A stretch of DNA of 64,000 nt from CAYFUG01 sp964346295 (GCA_964346295.1 CAYFUG010000001.1:30620-94619), one strand, 5' to 3'. Numbered from the stretch's first letter, positions 1-8,759 are shown. Made by a program: numbers and translations. Notes: a model not told the origin generated them from the letters alone.

Positions 1-2
1 TT

Positions 3-1166
3 GCTTGGGCCCTTAACGATTCCTCACTCACCCCCCTCTTTAGACTTTCTACTCTCACTATTCCCACCTTTGCAGCTGCCAGCTTTTATATTTACTACTT
101 CAACGGCCTCCAGCAATTTGGAAGATCCTCCCTTACTAAACTTTCCCGAGGAATTTTCAAAATCGGCTTGGTAGTTAGCCTAGGGATGCTATTTTCTATT
201 AGTGGCGCTGTATGGGGTCACGCTCTCACTCCTTTGGCAGTATTTATTTTTGCCTGGTTAATTGACACCTCCAATTCAAAATTCCGGACTGCCAGCAACA
301 AATCTTCGACTAAAACTGAATCTTCCCCTCAAGAAGTTGACTGGAAAAGTCTTTTGGGGTTTGCTTGGCCAGTGATTCTATTTATGATTTTTTACGAATT
401 GATGATCTCAATTGATCTTTACATGGTTAAGGCTATCTTGGGGAGTGACTCCCAAGCCGGATTCTACGATGTCGCTCTCACCATCAGCCGAATTCCCTAT
501 CACGGGTTCTACTTCCTGACAATTATCCTGCTCCCGAAAATTTCTCAAATTTTAAGCAACAAAAAAACCCAAGAAGCTCAAAGGATTGTCCAAAAAGCCT
601 TTCGATTTTTACTAATGATTCTGATCCCCGGAGTTGCCCTACTTTCAATTTTCGCTTCTTCTGCCATTACTCTCTTTTCTGGAAATGATTATTTGGAAGC
701 GACGGGAGCTCTTCAAATTATTGCCTTTGGAATGGGATTCCTGACTATTTTCTATATCCTGGCCTTCGTACTAAAAGGAGCTGGGGAAAATCACATTTCA
801 ATGAGAATTGCTTTTATGGGAGGACTGGTGAACAGTCTCTTAAATTTTTTCTTAATTCAAAAGTGGGGCTTGCCCGGCGCGGCCATTGCCACCTCGCTAA
901 CCTCCTTCTTGGTGATGATCTTAGCTATCTACTTTACTAAAAGAAAAATAGGATCCTTTCTCCCTGGTGTAGATTTAGTGAAATATTTATTGGCTACAGG
1001 AGTGATTTCTTTACTGGCTTTAAATCTCCCTCCGGGAAAATTTATTTTTTTAATTTGGTCAATCTTGCTAATGGGATTATATCTTACTCTACTTTGGATA
1101 CTGCGGGCAATTAATCTGGAAGATGGACGGTATCTGAAGAATAACTTCCTAAAAAGAAAACCTTGA
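3..1166 (+). CDS. Polysaccharide flippase (Wzx/MATE-like), 5'-truncated by window edge
   Basis: The frame is open from the first bases of the window to the TGA at 1166, so only the C-terminal ~387 residues are present. The protein is very hydrophobic, with about 9-10 predicted membrane segments separated by short charged loops. This matches the C-terminal half of the MOP-superfamily exporters (RfbX/Wzx, MurJ-like) that flip undecaprenyl-linked sugars across the membrane. A first TTG or ATG near 168-186 would give a shorter product, but the conserved-looking hydrophobic frame continues upstream, so I treat it as partial. A ferredoxin gene follows on the same strand after 73 bp. The family call is good. 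The substrate cannot be told; MurJ is possible but I see no specific MurJ signature. Confidence 0.8.
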   Translation, partial: AWALNDSSLTPLFRLSTLTIPTFAAASFYIYYFNGLQQFGRSSLTKLSRGIFKIGLVVSLGMLFSISGAVWGHALTPLAVFIFAWLIDTSNSKFRTASNKSSTKTESSPQEVDWKSLLGFAWPVILFMIFYELMISIDLYMVKAILGSDSQAGFYDVALTISRIPYHGFYFLTIILLPKISQILSNKKTQEAQRIVQKAFRFLLMILIPGVALLSIFASSAITLFSGNDYLEATGALQIIAFGMGFLTIFYILAFVLKGAGENHISMRIAFMGGLVNSLLNFFLIQKWGLPGAAIATSLTSFLVMILAIYFTKRKIGSFLPGVDLVKYLLATGVISLLALNLPPGKFIFLIWSILLMGLYLTLLWILRAINLEDGRYLKNNFLKRKP

Positions 1167-1239
1167 CTTGGAATTTTAAAAAAAAATTGCTATAGTAAAT
1201 TTAATAAACTCTTGTCTTTAAAAAGATAAACAAACATCA

Positions 1240-1440
1240 ATGAAAATTTCCGTCGATCATGAAAAATGCGTGGGATGTGGCCGCTGTACCGAGGTTTGTC
1301 CTGCTGTTTTCCGCCTAGAAGAATCAGGAGAAAATGCCGGAAAATCTCACATTTACGGAGAAGAAACCCCAGAAAATATTGACTGCGCTAAATCTGCTGC
1401 TGACCAGTGTCCGGTGGGAGCTATTTGGGTTGATGAGTAA
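1240..1440 (+). CDS. Small ferredoxin, single [4Fe-4S] type
   Basis: A 66-residue soluble electron carrier. Cys10, Cys13 and Cys16 (C-x2-C-x2-C) together with Cys57 followed by Pro are the expected cluster ligands. Cys20 and Cys49 match the disulfide pair known in the short thermophile ferredoxins (Pyrococcus and Thermotoga type). Its length and the 'CPVGAI' ending are typical of that family. It could feed electrons to the [FeFe]-hydrogenase encoded at 17.5-19.3 kb, but this is inference only. An A+T-rich stretch with TATAGT at 1191 precedes it, without a well-spaced -35 box. A strong hairpin terminator follows at 1491-1523. Confidence 0.9.
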   Translation: MKISVDHEKCVGCGRCTEVCPAVFRLEESGENAGKSHIYGEETPENIDCAKSAADQCPVGAIWVDE

Positions 1441-1490
1441 AAATCAGCTCTTGGTGCGCACACTCTCCTTTCTCTGTTCTCAAGAGAAAA

Positions 1491-1523
1491 AATACTCCAC
1501 TAAATTTTGTTTAGTGGAGTATT
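1491..1523. terminator. Hairpin terminator after the ferredoxin gene
   Basis: A 14-bp perfect stem (1491-1504 with 1510-1523) closes a 5-nt loop. It is flanked by A-rich sequence on the left and T-rich sequence on the right, so it can act in both directions. It lies about 50 bp after the ferredoxin stop. Confidence 0.85.
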
Positions 1524-1611
1524 TTATTGATTCTCTTCTTGAAAAAATCAACTAGAACAGCCAATTTTCTTGCAAGAGCGCCAAAATTTTCACTTCGCAT
1601 TGCTTCCTATT

Positions 1612-1722
1612 CTAAAAAGCCTGGAACATTGGCGCCAGAGTAAACCCTAGCATGCCAATCACCGCCAAGACAGAAATAATAATCCAGACTATTTTCATTT
1701 TCTTTCGCGTTCTTCTAAGCAT
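1612..1722 (-). CDS. 36-aa single-span membrane miniprotein
   Basis: This short minus-strand frame starts with ATG at 1720-1722 and ends in TAG at 1612. The N-terminus is strongly basic (MLRRTRKKMK), followed by one hydrophobic segment of about 22 residues and a short tail ending PMFQAF. The basic-inside layout fits an N-in, C-out membrane peptide. No Shine-Dalgarno sequence is visible, but many genes here lack one. It lies downstream of tpiA in the direction of transcription and could be the last gene of that unit. It was judged by composition only, and the function is unknown. Confidence 0.5.
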   Translation of the reverse strand: MLRRTRKKMKIVWIIISVLAVIGMLGFTLAPMFQAF

Positions 1723-1785
1723 ATATTTGATAAGATTAATCTTGATTTAGAAACTTCTTAAAAATTCGACTGACCAAACTACTGA

Positions 1786-2580
1786 CTAACTAGCCTCTTC
1801 CATCATCTGCGCGATTTTAACCAGCTCCAAAGGCTTCAAGCTCGCACTTCCTACCAATGCCCCATCCATACCGGATCTGAGACAAATTTCTTCTACATTT
1901 TGAGAATCCACGCTGCCTCCGTAAATAACCGCAGCTTGTTCTGCCAGTCGAGGACCATAAGTCTTAGAGAGAAATTTTTGAATCACTAGCCGAGCGCTCA
2001 TAATATCATTTTGATCTGGCAAACGAGCTGGTCCATTAGCGCTAATCGCCCAAATCGGCTCATAGCAAAAAATGATTCTTCGCACTCGGATAGCCTCTAG
2101 TTCCCCCAGGTATCCTTTTAGCTGATTACTGACCATCTCAAAAGTTTTTCCCTCCTCTTTTTCTTGAGCGCTTTCCCCCACACAAACAATCGGGATCAGA
2201 CTTTCTTTGAGAGCAGCTTGTAATTTTTGAGCAATCATTTTAGCATCTTCTCCAAAATAACGCTTCCTCTCACTGTGACCCAGAATTACGTAGCGAGCGC
2301 CCCAGCTATATAAAGCTCGAGGGCTGGTTTCCCCAGTAAAAGCTCCTTTGCTTTCCCAGAAACAATTTTGCCCCCCCGTCTCCACTCGAGAATCTTGAAG
2401 AGACTTACTAAACTCCTCCAGGTGTAGATCGGGCGCGCAAAGTACAAACTTCACTTCAGACAATTTTTTTCCGTCTAACTCTAGGGATTTATTAAAACCC
2501 TCAATCCAACGCTTCCTCTCGTAAGGAGAATTAAAATTCATTTTGAAATTTGCCGCAACAATCTTTTCTTTTTTAAACAT
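1786..2580 (-). CDS. tpiA: Triose-phosphate isomerase
   Basis: This cytoplasmic glycolytic enzyme interconverts dihydroxyacetone phosphate and glyceraldehyde 3-phosphate. The 264-residue chain has the usual family length. Visible active-site elements are Asn11 and Lys13 in 'ANFKMN', His102 in 'LGHSERK', the catalytic Glu174 in 'CYEPIWAI', and the phosphate-binding 'YGGSV'. One oddity is the mobile loop 6 after Trp177, which reads about 'ISANGPA' instead of the usual 'IGTGKTA'. The ATG at 2578-2580 is the obvious start. It lies 20 bp downstream of the secreted 678-aa gene on the same strand and may be co-transcribed. A second glycolytic enzyme, gpmI, is at 29.6-31.2 kb. Confidence 0.96.
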   Translation of the reverse strand: MFKKEKIVAANFKMNFNSPYERKRWIEGFNKSLELDGKKLSEVKFVLCAPDLHLEEFSKSLQDSRVETGGQNCFWESKGAFTGETSPRALYSWGARYVILGHSERKRYFGEDAKMIAQKLQAALKESLIPIVCVGESAQEKEEGKTFEMVSNQLKGYLGELEAIRVRRIIFCYEPIWAISANGPARLPDQNDIMSARLVIQKFLSKTYGPRLAEQAAVIYGGSVDSQNVEEICLRSGMDGALVGSASLKPLELVKIAQMMEEAS

Positions 2581-2600
2581 TTATTTATTCAATTCACAGA

Positions 2601-4637
2601 TTAATTACAGCCACAACCGTTAGCTCCTCCAATGGAAACATGCACATGATTACCCTCTCCCCAAACATAGGCCTTCGAATTACATTGAATTGCTGCATAA
2701 TTAATTATATCTCCATATTGCTCCTCAGCCATATCCACCGCATAGGATTTTCCTACGCATTTAGTTCCTCCGTAATGGCAAGACCCCTTCTTGTGAGCAC
2801 AGCCGCTAGAATAGTTACTAACAATGCATTTATTCATCCCGTAATTATCAGAGATTGAGCTAATCACCTTGGCCTGCTTGGGTAGTTTGTCGCTCATACA
2901 CACGATAAAGGAAATCAGCTCTTCAGCGGCATCTCCCTTAGTGATCTGGGCTCTAATCCCAGATTGATATTCATAGCTATCGATTCCCTTGCTAGTGTCT
3001 GGAGTCGGCCAATCTGATTGATATTCGCTTGGAGGAGCCGGAAAATGACCCATGTATTTACCACCATTCCAACTTCCCGCGTTGCCATCACCAGTTGTCC
3101 CCGGAGGAATGTTATTAGTGATTCCTCCTTCGTAGCCATCAAAAACGCTATTGGCATCACAGGTGAACTGAAACCAGCCTTCTCCTTTTTTAAAAGATCC
3201 GATTTTGTCTTGATCCACCGAGATAAAAACCAAGAGAGTGTAGACTATCAGCCAACTCAACATAGAAATTCCAAAACCCGTCAAAGTTTTGGTTAAAATC
3301 CCCTTTGCCGTTGATTTAAGACCAGGGTTTACTCCGGAAAACATATACATCAAACCCGCGACCGTAACAAAAACAATAGAGACGATGATCAAGAGCGCAA
3401 AAGCTAGGTCAAAGAGGTTTTTAAGTAGGATAAGGAGATGACAGAGAGTGCAAGAAGCAGCTTCATTGTAAGGAGTTCTGCCGTCATCACACTCTCTTCC
3501 GCAAGGAACTAGCGATTTATTAAAAGTAAAGGGACTGCCGGAGATTCCTTCGCTAGGCTGAGTACCTTGGCAATACCCCCCGCTTCCACCGTATTGCTCG
3601 CTTAATCGCTCTTGAAATTCCCGCGCAGCTTGTTCGGCTTCAGCCGCCGCCCTCTCAGCTTCTTCATCAGACGCCTCTTGTGCCCTCCAAAACTTCTCGG
3701 AGACAAGCTTCTCAACAAATTTCTCCTGACTCAAATTCTCTTTTTTGTATATTTCAGAAACCGAAAGCTCATACTCTCTACCCAACTCGTAAGTAGAGTA
3801 GAGATCATAGTAATTTCGATCAGTAGAAAATCTGGAAAATAAATCATTTTCGTCGTAACAATGCAAGCAGTCTCTCTTTTCCCAGCTTCCATACCCCTTC
3901 TCAATTCCACTGCCTCTGGGGTTATAAGCATGAGGGAATTTCTTAGTTAATTTAACTTTAACTTTGCCATCAGAAGCATCTTCTGTTGCTTCTCCAATAA
4001 AATAATTGACTAGGTAGTGCTTACCTCTCTCTATTTCATACTCTTTGAAGGGGAAATAAAACTTTTCACCCCTGCTTATTTCACTAGCAACCTCCGGACC
4101 GCTTTCTAGTTCAACTTGAATACCTGTGTTTCCCTGAAGATAATGGTTGACTACTGCTTGAATTATATGCACTTCTCCTGAAACCAAAGAGCTCTTCTGA
4201 GCTCGGTGCTCCTCTCCTTCTTCATATTCACCAGAAGAAAACCAACTTCCCTCAAAATCCTCTTCTCCATAACAGTACCTTCTGACATTAATCGCACAAT
4301 TCCAGGTACTATCGTCAACTCCTTGATTGTTGGCCTCTGGAGAATAAGAAAAAATATATCGCTTGGTTGGCTCAATTAAGACATAGTCAGCACCATTAGA
4401 CTGCACTATCGCTCTATGCAAATAGACTTTAGTCCTCACGCAACCTTTTTCTCCAGCAACCCCACAAATTCTTACTCCTTCTTCTTTTTTCTCAAAAAAC
4501 CAAACTTCATCTCCAACAGTCAATTTATCAGCCGCCTGAGAAAAACTAAACAAACTAGACCAGAAAGCTACTAAGAAAAATATTCCTAACGACCAACGAT
4601 TTATTTTAGCTAATTTCATTTTTGTTTTCATTTTCAT
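2601..4637 (-). CDS. Secreted/membrane protein: pilin-like TM pair plus C-terminal peptidase-like domain
   Basis: A 678-residue protein. An N-terminal signal segment (about 14-35, ending SQAAD) is followed by a ~330-residue region rich in Tyr and Glu, then an Ala/Glu-rich coiled stretch (~325-345). Next come a Cys-containing linker and two membrane helices (~400-475). This linker-plus-helix layout resembles the VirB2/TrbC-like pilin segments common in Patescibacteria. The last ~75 residues contain 'SCHYGG', 'SYAVDM' and 'GNHVHVSIG'. That His...Asp...His-x-His spacing resembles M15/DD-peptidase-type zinc peptidases that cut peptidoglycan. The family of this domain is inferred from motif spacing. 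At least six additional Cys in this tail suggest disulfides outside the cell. Function unproven; a cell-wall or envelope role is plausible. Confidence 0.65.
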   Translation of the reverse strand: MKMKTKMKLAKINRWSLGIFFLVAFWSSLFSFSQAADKLTVGDEVWFFEKKEEGVRICGVAGEKGCVRTKVYLHRAIVQSNGADYVLIEPTKRYIFSYSPEANNQGVDDSTWNCAINVRRYCYGEEDFEGSWFSSGEYEEGEEHRAQKSSLVSGEVHIIQAVVNHYLQGNTGIQVELESGPEVASEISRGEKFYFPFKEYEIERGKHYLVNYFIGEATEDASDGKVKVKLTKKFPHAYNPRGSGIEKGYGSWEKRDCLHCYDENDLFSRFSTDRNYYDLYSTYELGREYELSVSEIYKKENLSQEKFVEKLVSEKFWRAQEASDEEAERAAAEAEQAAREFQERLSEQYGGSGGYCQGTQPSEGISGSPFTFNKSLVPCGRECDDGRTPYNEAASCTLCHLLILLKNLFDLAFALLIIVSIVFVTVAGLMYMFSGVNPGLKSTAKGILTKTLTGFGISMLSWLIVYTLLVFISVDQDKIGSFKKGEGWFQFTCDANSVFDGYEGGITNNIPPGTTGDGNAGSWNGGKYMGHFPAPPSEYQSDWPTPDTSKGIDSYEYQSGIRAQITKGDAAEELISFIVCMSDKLPKQAKVISSISDNYGMNKCIVSNYSSGCAHKKGSCHYGGTKCVGKSYAVDMAEEQYGDIINYAAIQCNSKAYVWGEGNHVHVSIGGANGCGCN

Positions 4638-4663
4638 TTTATATAAGAACGGAAATTAAAAAG

Positions 4664-5530
4664 CTAATTCTCGACTCGGCATTCCACCTCCACCTCCGGA
4701 CAATGAAAAATTATCCTTCCCTGCTGATCGGTACGAAAAAGTTCTACTTCCTTTTCCTTTAGGCGTTCCAAAACCTCCTCATGAGGATGGCCGTAACGGT
4801 TATCTTTACCAGCGCTAATAATTGCTATCTTAGGAGTAACTTTAGTCAAAAAAATTTCACTAGTAGAACTCTTGGATCCATGGTGGCCTACCTTCAGAAA
4901 ATCCACATCCACACTGGATTGATCTAGAATTAAATCTTTTTCAGCGTCTTTTTCGGCGTCACCAACAAAAAGAAAGGAGTTTTGGCCGTAATCAAGCCGG
5001 AAGACTACCGAATTCTCATTGCGATCATCTTCAGTAGTGACCAAATAATCCGGTGCAAAAAATTCCATTCTCAGATCCTCTTCAATGCTCAAAACCGACC
5101 CCTCTCCCACCACCTCTTGTGATACGGAAAACTTCTCCAACTCCGCTTGTAATTGTTGATAAATCTCAGTTTCCGATCCTTGGCCACTACTCATAAACAA
5201 CTTCACTTGATAATTACCCAAGAGTTGCACCAATCCCCCTAGATGATCCTCGTCCGGATGAGTTAAAATCACTACTTCAATCTGTTTATCACCCGGCGGC
5301 ATAACCTCCCCCAATTCGGAAAGAAGTCTTCTTCCGTTAGGGCCACCATCGACAAGAATTTGATACTCTCCTTGGTAGTTAATTAAAGTAGCGTCTCCTT
5401 GACCCACATCCAAAAAGCTAACTCGCAAACTAGCTTCCTCCCTTTGTTCCGCTGAAACTCGCCAATCTAAAGCCAGCACTGCCACTAATACAATATCCAG
5501 AACTAATAAAAACCTTCGGTACCTATTCAT
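4664..5530 (-). CDS. ComEC/Rec2-type metallo-beta-lactamase-fold protein
   Basis: A 288-residue protein with an N-terminal hydrophobic signal or anchor (~8-24), then a metallo-beta-lactamase fold. 'LDVGQGDATL' begins the domain, 'LTHPDEDHLGG' is the HxxxDH metal site, 'FVGDAEKDAE' supplies the next Asp and 'KVGHHGS' supplies the late His. This pattern is typical of the C-terminal domain of ComEC, the DNA-uptake channel, and of stand-alone secreted relatives. No channel domain is present, so it may be a free-standing hydrolase outside the membrane. It lies 27 bp from the next same-strand gene, consistent with one operon. Substrate unknown (nucleic acid or phosphoester). Confidence 0.8.
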   Translation of the reverse strand: MNRYRRFLLVLDIVLVAVLALDWRVSAEQREEASLRVSFLDVGQGDATLINYQGEYQILVDGGPNGRRLLSELGEVMPPGDKQIEVVILTHPDEDHLGGLVQLLGNYQVKLFMSSGQGSETEIYQQLQAELEKFSVSQEVVGEGSVLSIEEDLRMEFFAPDYLVTTEDDRNENSVVFRLDYGQNSFLFVGDAEKDAEKDLILDQSSVDVDFLKVGHHGSKSSTSEIFLTKVTPKIAIISAGKDNRYGHPHEEVLERLKEKEVELFRTDQQGRIIFHCPEVEVECRVEN

Positions 5531-5680
5531 TTTAATTCCTCACTAGCGCATTAACTTAACCGCTCCTTCTATTATTCGCCTACTAATTAGGCAAATAGCA
5601 AGACAAAAAAATCCTAGAACTTCCCTAACTCTAACATGAAAATCCTAGTAAATAAATCGTAGTGCCCCTCTCTTCTTGCT

Positions 5681-6799
5681 TTACTTAATTTTAATATCTC
5701 GTAAAATTTCTTCCCCCTCTTTGCCAAGCCGAATTCCCTGAACTCGAATACTCTCTTCCTCCACTTGAAAAACAGTATAAATATTACCCTTAAGAGCTCG
5801 ATCATACTTACGAGAGTTGCCTACATTGCCACTTAAGACAAAATCCACTCCTGAGACAATTTTGTGGTCAAAAGCGTTTTCATGTCCAGAGATCACCAAA
5901 TCGACCTGATTCACCTGAAATATCTCCACTAATTGAGAAGAAAGATTACCCAAGCAACTCAAATCATGGCACTCTTTAGCTGATTTCTTGAAAAAAGTCA
6001 CTGGAGGAATATGACTAACAACAATTTTGTTAGCCTTACGAGTATCAGACAAATCCTTCTCTAGCCATTCCAGTTGTTCTTTGTCAACAGCTTCCTTGGC
6101 AGGACCCCCGGTAAACAAAACAGTAAAGTGCGTATTGCCATAGTCAAAGGAGTAATAAAGAGGACTTTCCTTGCTTAAAAAAACCTCTCCCCAGCTTTCA
6201 AGACAATCCTCCCCGCACTCAATATCGTGGTTGCCAACCGCTATGTAATAATCCTGGTAGTATTTTTCAATTATCTCCTTCGCCCCTTCGATTCTAGCTT
6301 GATTCTCTTCTAAAGTAGCGGCTCCCGTGGTAATAACATCTCCTGTAAATAAGGCAAACTCCGGCTTACGGTGACTAGTCGCTTGCAAGACAACTTCTAG
6401 CTCTTCATTGTAGCCGGGCGGATCATAGGCCTCAGAATCTCCGATTCCCACGAAAGTGAACCTGGATATTTTTTCTTCTGGGCGCTTGGTTTCTAGTAAG
6501 GATTTTATCGGCAAACTTCTTTCGGAGGCCAGAATCTTAACATCTTCCGCTTCTAAAAAACGATTACCTTCCTTAATATTAGCGCTCTTTTTATCAGAAC
6601 TGCCCTTCTTAGAGTTAGAGTCTGCTATAACTGGACGGTTAAATTGACCGGCTAGGTCACTCCAGAGATTGCTTAAGCCCAGCGCTCGAGGAGAATTTTT
6701 CTTTTCTAGCCAAGCATAAGAAACTAGCAAGCCAAAGATTGCTAGCAAAAAAATCACAAAAAAAATCAGATTTACTTTTTTTATTATTTTTAAAGACAT
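5681..6799 (-). CDS. Membrane-anchored calcineurin-like metallophosphoesterase
   Basis: A 372-residue protein. One N-terminal membrane segment (~8-30) is followed by a low-complexity linker and a phosphoesterase domain from about 110. The metal-ligand motifs appear in order: 'GIGDSEAY', 'FTGDVI', 'VGNHDIE', 'VVSHIPP' and 'ISGHEN'. The first motif is G-D-S rather than the common G-D-x-H, which is a variant. The domain should face the outside of the cell. The family covers phosphodiesterases and purple-acid-phosphatase-like enzymes, and the substrate is not predictable. It is separated by 150 bp from the downstream beta-lactamase-fold gene. Confidence 0.8.
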   Translation of the reverse strand: MSLKIIKKVNLIFFVIFLLAIFGLLVSYAWLEKKNSPRALGLSNLWSDLAGQFNRPVIADSNSKKGSSDKKSANIKEGNRFLEAEDVKILASERSLPIKSLLETKRPEEKISRFTFVGIGDSEAYDPPGYNEELEVVLQATSHRKPEFALFTGDVITTGAATLEENQARIEGAKEIIEKYYQDYYIAVGNHDIECGEDCLESWGEVFLSKESPLYYSFDYGNTHFTVLFTGGPAKEAVDKEQLEWLEKDLSDTRKANKIVVSHIPPVTFFKKSAKECHDLSCLGNLSSQLVEIFQVNQVDLVISGHENAFDHKIVSGVDFVLSGNVGNSRKYDRALKGNIYTVFQVEEESIRVQGIRLGKEGEEILRDIKIK

Positions 6800-6955
6800 T
6801 TTTTCCCTATCCCCTCAAAAAATGGTCGTTACTTTACTAATAAGTTCATAAAATTATTCACAAAAACCACGAATCAATTAAGTAGTCGTTTAATTACTAA
6901 AATAACTCCGCTAAACTCCTGACTTTAATCTCCTTTTGGCATCCCCTTGGCATCC

Positions 6956-7291
6956 TTATTTAAAACCGTTTCTTCCTAATCGATCACCTAAAAATAATCC
7001 CACTAAAAAAACTACTACTATCTCTAAATTATTCAAAATAGCTTCTACAAACTTATCCTGAGCAGTTCCATCTTTAGAAATTACAACCACCAAAACCACG
7101 CAAATAGCCGCTAATACGACCAGAGAAAAAATTAGCAGTGCATACTTAAAAACCAATTTGATTATTAGGTTATGACGGTTTTCGTTTTGCTCCAAATCGG
7201 CCTCGGAAAAAATTCTTTCTAATTGGTCTTCGGGATTGGCCAGGGGCCGAAACTGCTTACGCTTTTTTTTGTTATCAGGCGAATTCGACAT
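6956..7291 (-). CDS. Hypothetical two-TM membrane protein paired with ImmA-like peptidase
   Basis: A 111-residue protein. A basic, polar N-terminus (~1-45) leads to two hydrophobic segments (~48-72 and ~86-104) with a short loop between them, ending in a positively charged tail. Its start lies inside the upstream peptidase gene (17-bp overlap in another frame), so translation is probably coupled and the two products likely work together. I do not recognise the family. Confidence 0.7.
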   Translation of the reverse strand: MSNSPDNKKKRKQFRPLANPEDQLERIFSEADLEQNENRHNLIIKLVFKYALLIFSLVVLAAICVVLVVVISKDGTAQDKFVEAILNNLEIVVVFLVGLFLGDRLGRNGFK

Positions 7292-7823
7292 AAGGAACAG
7301 TGTAATTGAGATTTCTTAAACGCAAAACCACCATTAAAAGAGAAACCCGAAACTCCGCGGCAATCTCTCTGAGGACCTCCTCTTCTAATACAACATCCTT
7401 TCGATGTCCTTCTTTTCCCAAAAAATCCTCCACCACCTCTCCTGGCATCAATAACTCCGCCGCCAATTCATCTGCCTCTTTTTCTAACTTTCCCGGATTC
7501 TCTCGTTTACTTTTTCTAGCAATTCCATCTTTATTAGCCTCAATTAAATCTCGATGCAATATATAATGAGCTAATTCGTGAGCAACAGAAAAGCGCTGCC
7601 GAGTGACAGGATGAAAGGGGTTAACATAAATTTCGTATCGCTCTTTTTCTTTGTTAAATAGTATTTTGGCGTTGAAGTCACTAGAAAAGCTTTTCAAAAG
7701 AGATACAATACTCTTCTTGTAGTAAACATCAATCCCTAAATTTTGAGCAAATTTAATAATGTCCAGGCCTCCCCGTTCTTTAAATTCTCGCAGCACCTTT
7801 TGGATAATCTTTTTTTTATTCAT
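7275..7823 (-). CDS. ImmA/IrrE-family zinc metallopeptidase (DUF955)
   Basis: A 182-residue protein. The zinc motif His82-Glu83-x2-His86 lies in 'RFSVAHELAHYILH', and the third ligand is likely Glu116 in 'EKEADELAAELLMP'. Both are hallmarks of the ImmA/IrrE family, whose members cleave repressors or regulate stress and toxin systems. The usual XRE-type partner with a DNA-binding domain is absent. Instead the gene overlaps a small membrane protein. A tandem repeat of 12-13 bp sits directly upstream of the ATG (7821-7823) and could be an operator. Target unknown. Confidence 0.85.
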   Translation of the reverse strand: MNKKKIIQKVLREFKERGGLDIIKFAQNLGIDVYYKKSIVSLLKSFSSDFNAKILFNKEKERYEIYVNPFHPVTRQRFSVAHELAHYILHRDLIEANKDGIARKSKRENPGKLEKEADELAAELLMPGEVVEDFLGKEGHRKDVVLEEEVLREIAAEFRVSLLMVVLRLRNLNYTVPYVEFA

Positions 7824-7829
7824 TTCATT

Positions 7830-7871
7830 GCCTTATATTTTAGCCTTATATTTTGCCTTATATTTTGCCTT
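7830..7871. repeat. Tandem 12-13 bp repeat upstream of the ImmA-like gene
   Basis: Three copies of GCCTTATATTTT(A/-) at 7830-7842, 7843-7854 and 7855-7866 are followed by a partial copy to 7871. On the minus strand the array reads AAGG at each unit and ends 7 bp before the ImmA-like ATG. It could therefore be an operator, or a slippage-prone ribosome-binding region. The remainder of the 327-bp gap to rplI (7872-8150) shows nothing I can name. Confidence 0.75.
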
Positions 7872-8150
7872 CTGCTTTTAGAAATTAGCTTTCCTTACGG
7901 TTCTATTTTATTACACTTTCTACTTAAAATCAAATCGGTTCCGAGTATCCTTAATGACTAATCTCCACGAAAAATACCAATAAAACAAACAAGGCAAGTC
8001 AAATGAAGTGATGAAAGCTTAATGTAAGACAACCTAACTCTTGCTGTTGACCTTATTCTTAATTTTAAATCAAAAGACCCTTGAAGCTGAAGCGGTTTCC
8101 CTAAAGATAATTTTCTTTCTACTATTTCTTTTTTAAAGATACTAACAAGG

Positions 8151-8609
8151 CTACTTTTCCTTAATAATCACTTGAATTTCACTAGAGGCAATCTTGCCGA
8201 AATTAACCTTGACTACCCACTCTCCGGTTTCCTTAAAGGGCCTCTCTATTGCCACTCCTATCTCTCCTTTCAATTCCTCTCCAAATTGATCTTTAAGTTG
8301 TTGCCTAATTTTCTGAGAAATTTGCCCTTTATCCACTGACCCGAACAATTTTCCATCCTTGGCTTTTTCTTCAAAGATAATTTTTTGATCTTTAATTTTA
8401 TCAACTAATTTTTGAACTTTCTCTTTCTGCTGCTTTTTAGCTTGCTCTTCTTCTTTCTGAGAAATTTTGGCCATTTGAATATTCTTTCTGGTAGCTGGCG
8501 CCACTAAATTCCTAGGAATTAAAAAGTTTCGAGCATGGCCATTCGCTACCCTTTTTACCTCCCCCTTCTTCCCAATTCCTTTAACATCTTGATTGAGTAC
8601 TACTTGCAT
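8151..8609 (-). CDS. rplI: 50S ribosomal protein L9
   Basis: A 152-residue ribosomal protein. The N-terminal domain starts 'MQVVLNQDVKGIGKKGE' and contains 'GHARNFLIPRNLA'-like residues (here 'NLVAP'), the classic L9 signature. A long charged helix (~45-80) connects to the C-terminal rRNA-binding domain. Length is normal. L9 is reported missing in several CPR groups, so its presence is taxonomically useful. It stands alone, with a possible promoter at 8652-8680. Confidence 0.96.
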   Translation of the reverse strand: MQVVLNQDVKGIGKKGEVKRVANGHARNFLIPRNLVAPATRKNIQMAKISQKEEEQAKKQQKEKVQKLVDKIKDQKIIFEEKAKDGKLFGSVDKGQISQKIRQQLKDQFGEELKGEIGVAIERPFKETGEWVVKVNFGKIASSEIQVIIKEK

Positions 8610-8651
8610 AAATTTAAATTAATAATTATTAAATTCAACCATTTGCCTCCT

Positions 8652-8680
8652 AGCATACAAAATTTCACCTAAAACCGCAA
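8652..8680 (-). promoter_or_regulatory. Possible rplI promoter
   Basis: On the minus strand, TTGCGG (8675-8680) is followed after 17 bp by TATGCT (8652-8657), about 45 bp before the rplI ATG. The -10 box is fair and the -35 box weak. Confidence 0.4.
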
Positions 8681-8694
8681 GATAAAGAAATAAA

Positions 8695-8723
8695 AAAGCA
8701 GCTCTCTCGAAAGAAAGCTGCTT
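8695..8723 (-). terminator. Terminator of the type IV pilin gene
   Basis: AAAGCAGCTCTCT pairs with AGAAAGCTGCTTT with one mismatch. On the minus strand the stem is followed by a T-rich run. It lies 37 bp after the pilin stop. Confidence 0.8.
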
Positions 8724-8759
8724 TAAGTGATTGATCGATTTTCTAAGGACTTTACTGAT

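Noticed and set aside
1334..1555. Plus-strand frame overlapping the ferredoxin
   Set aside because: Overlaps a clear ferredoxin and a terminator.
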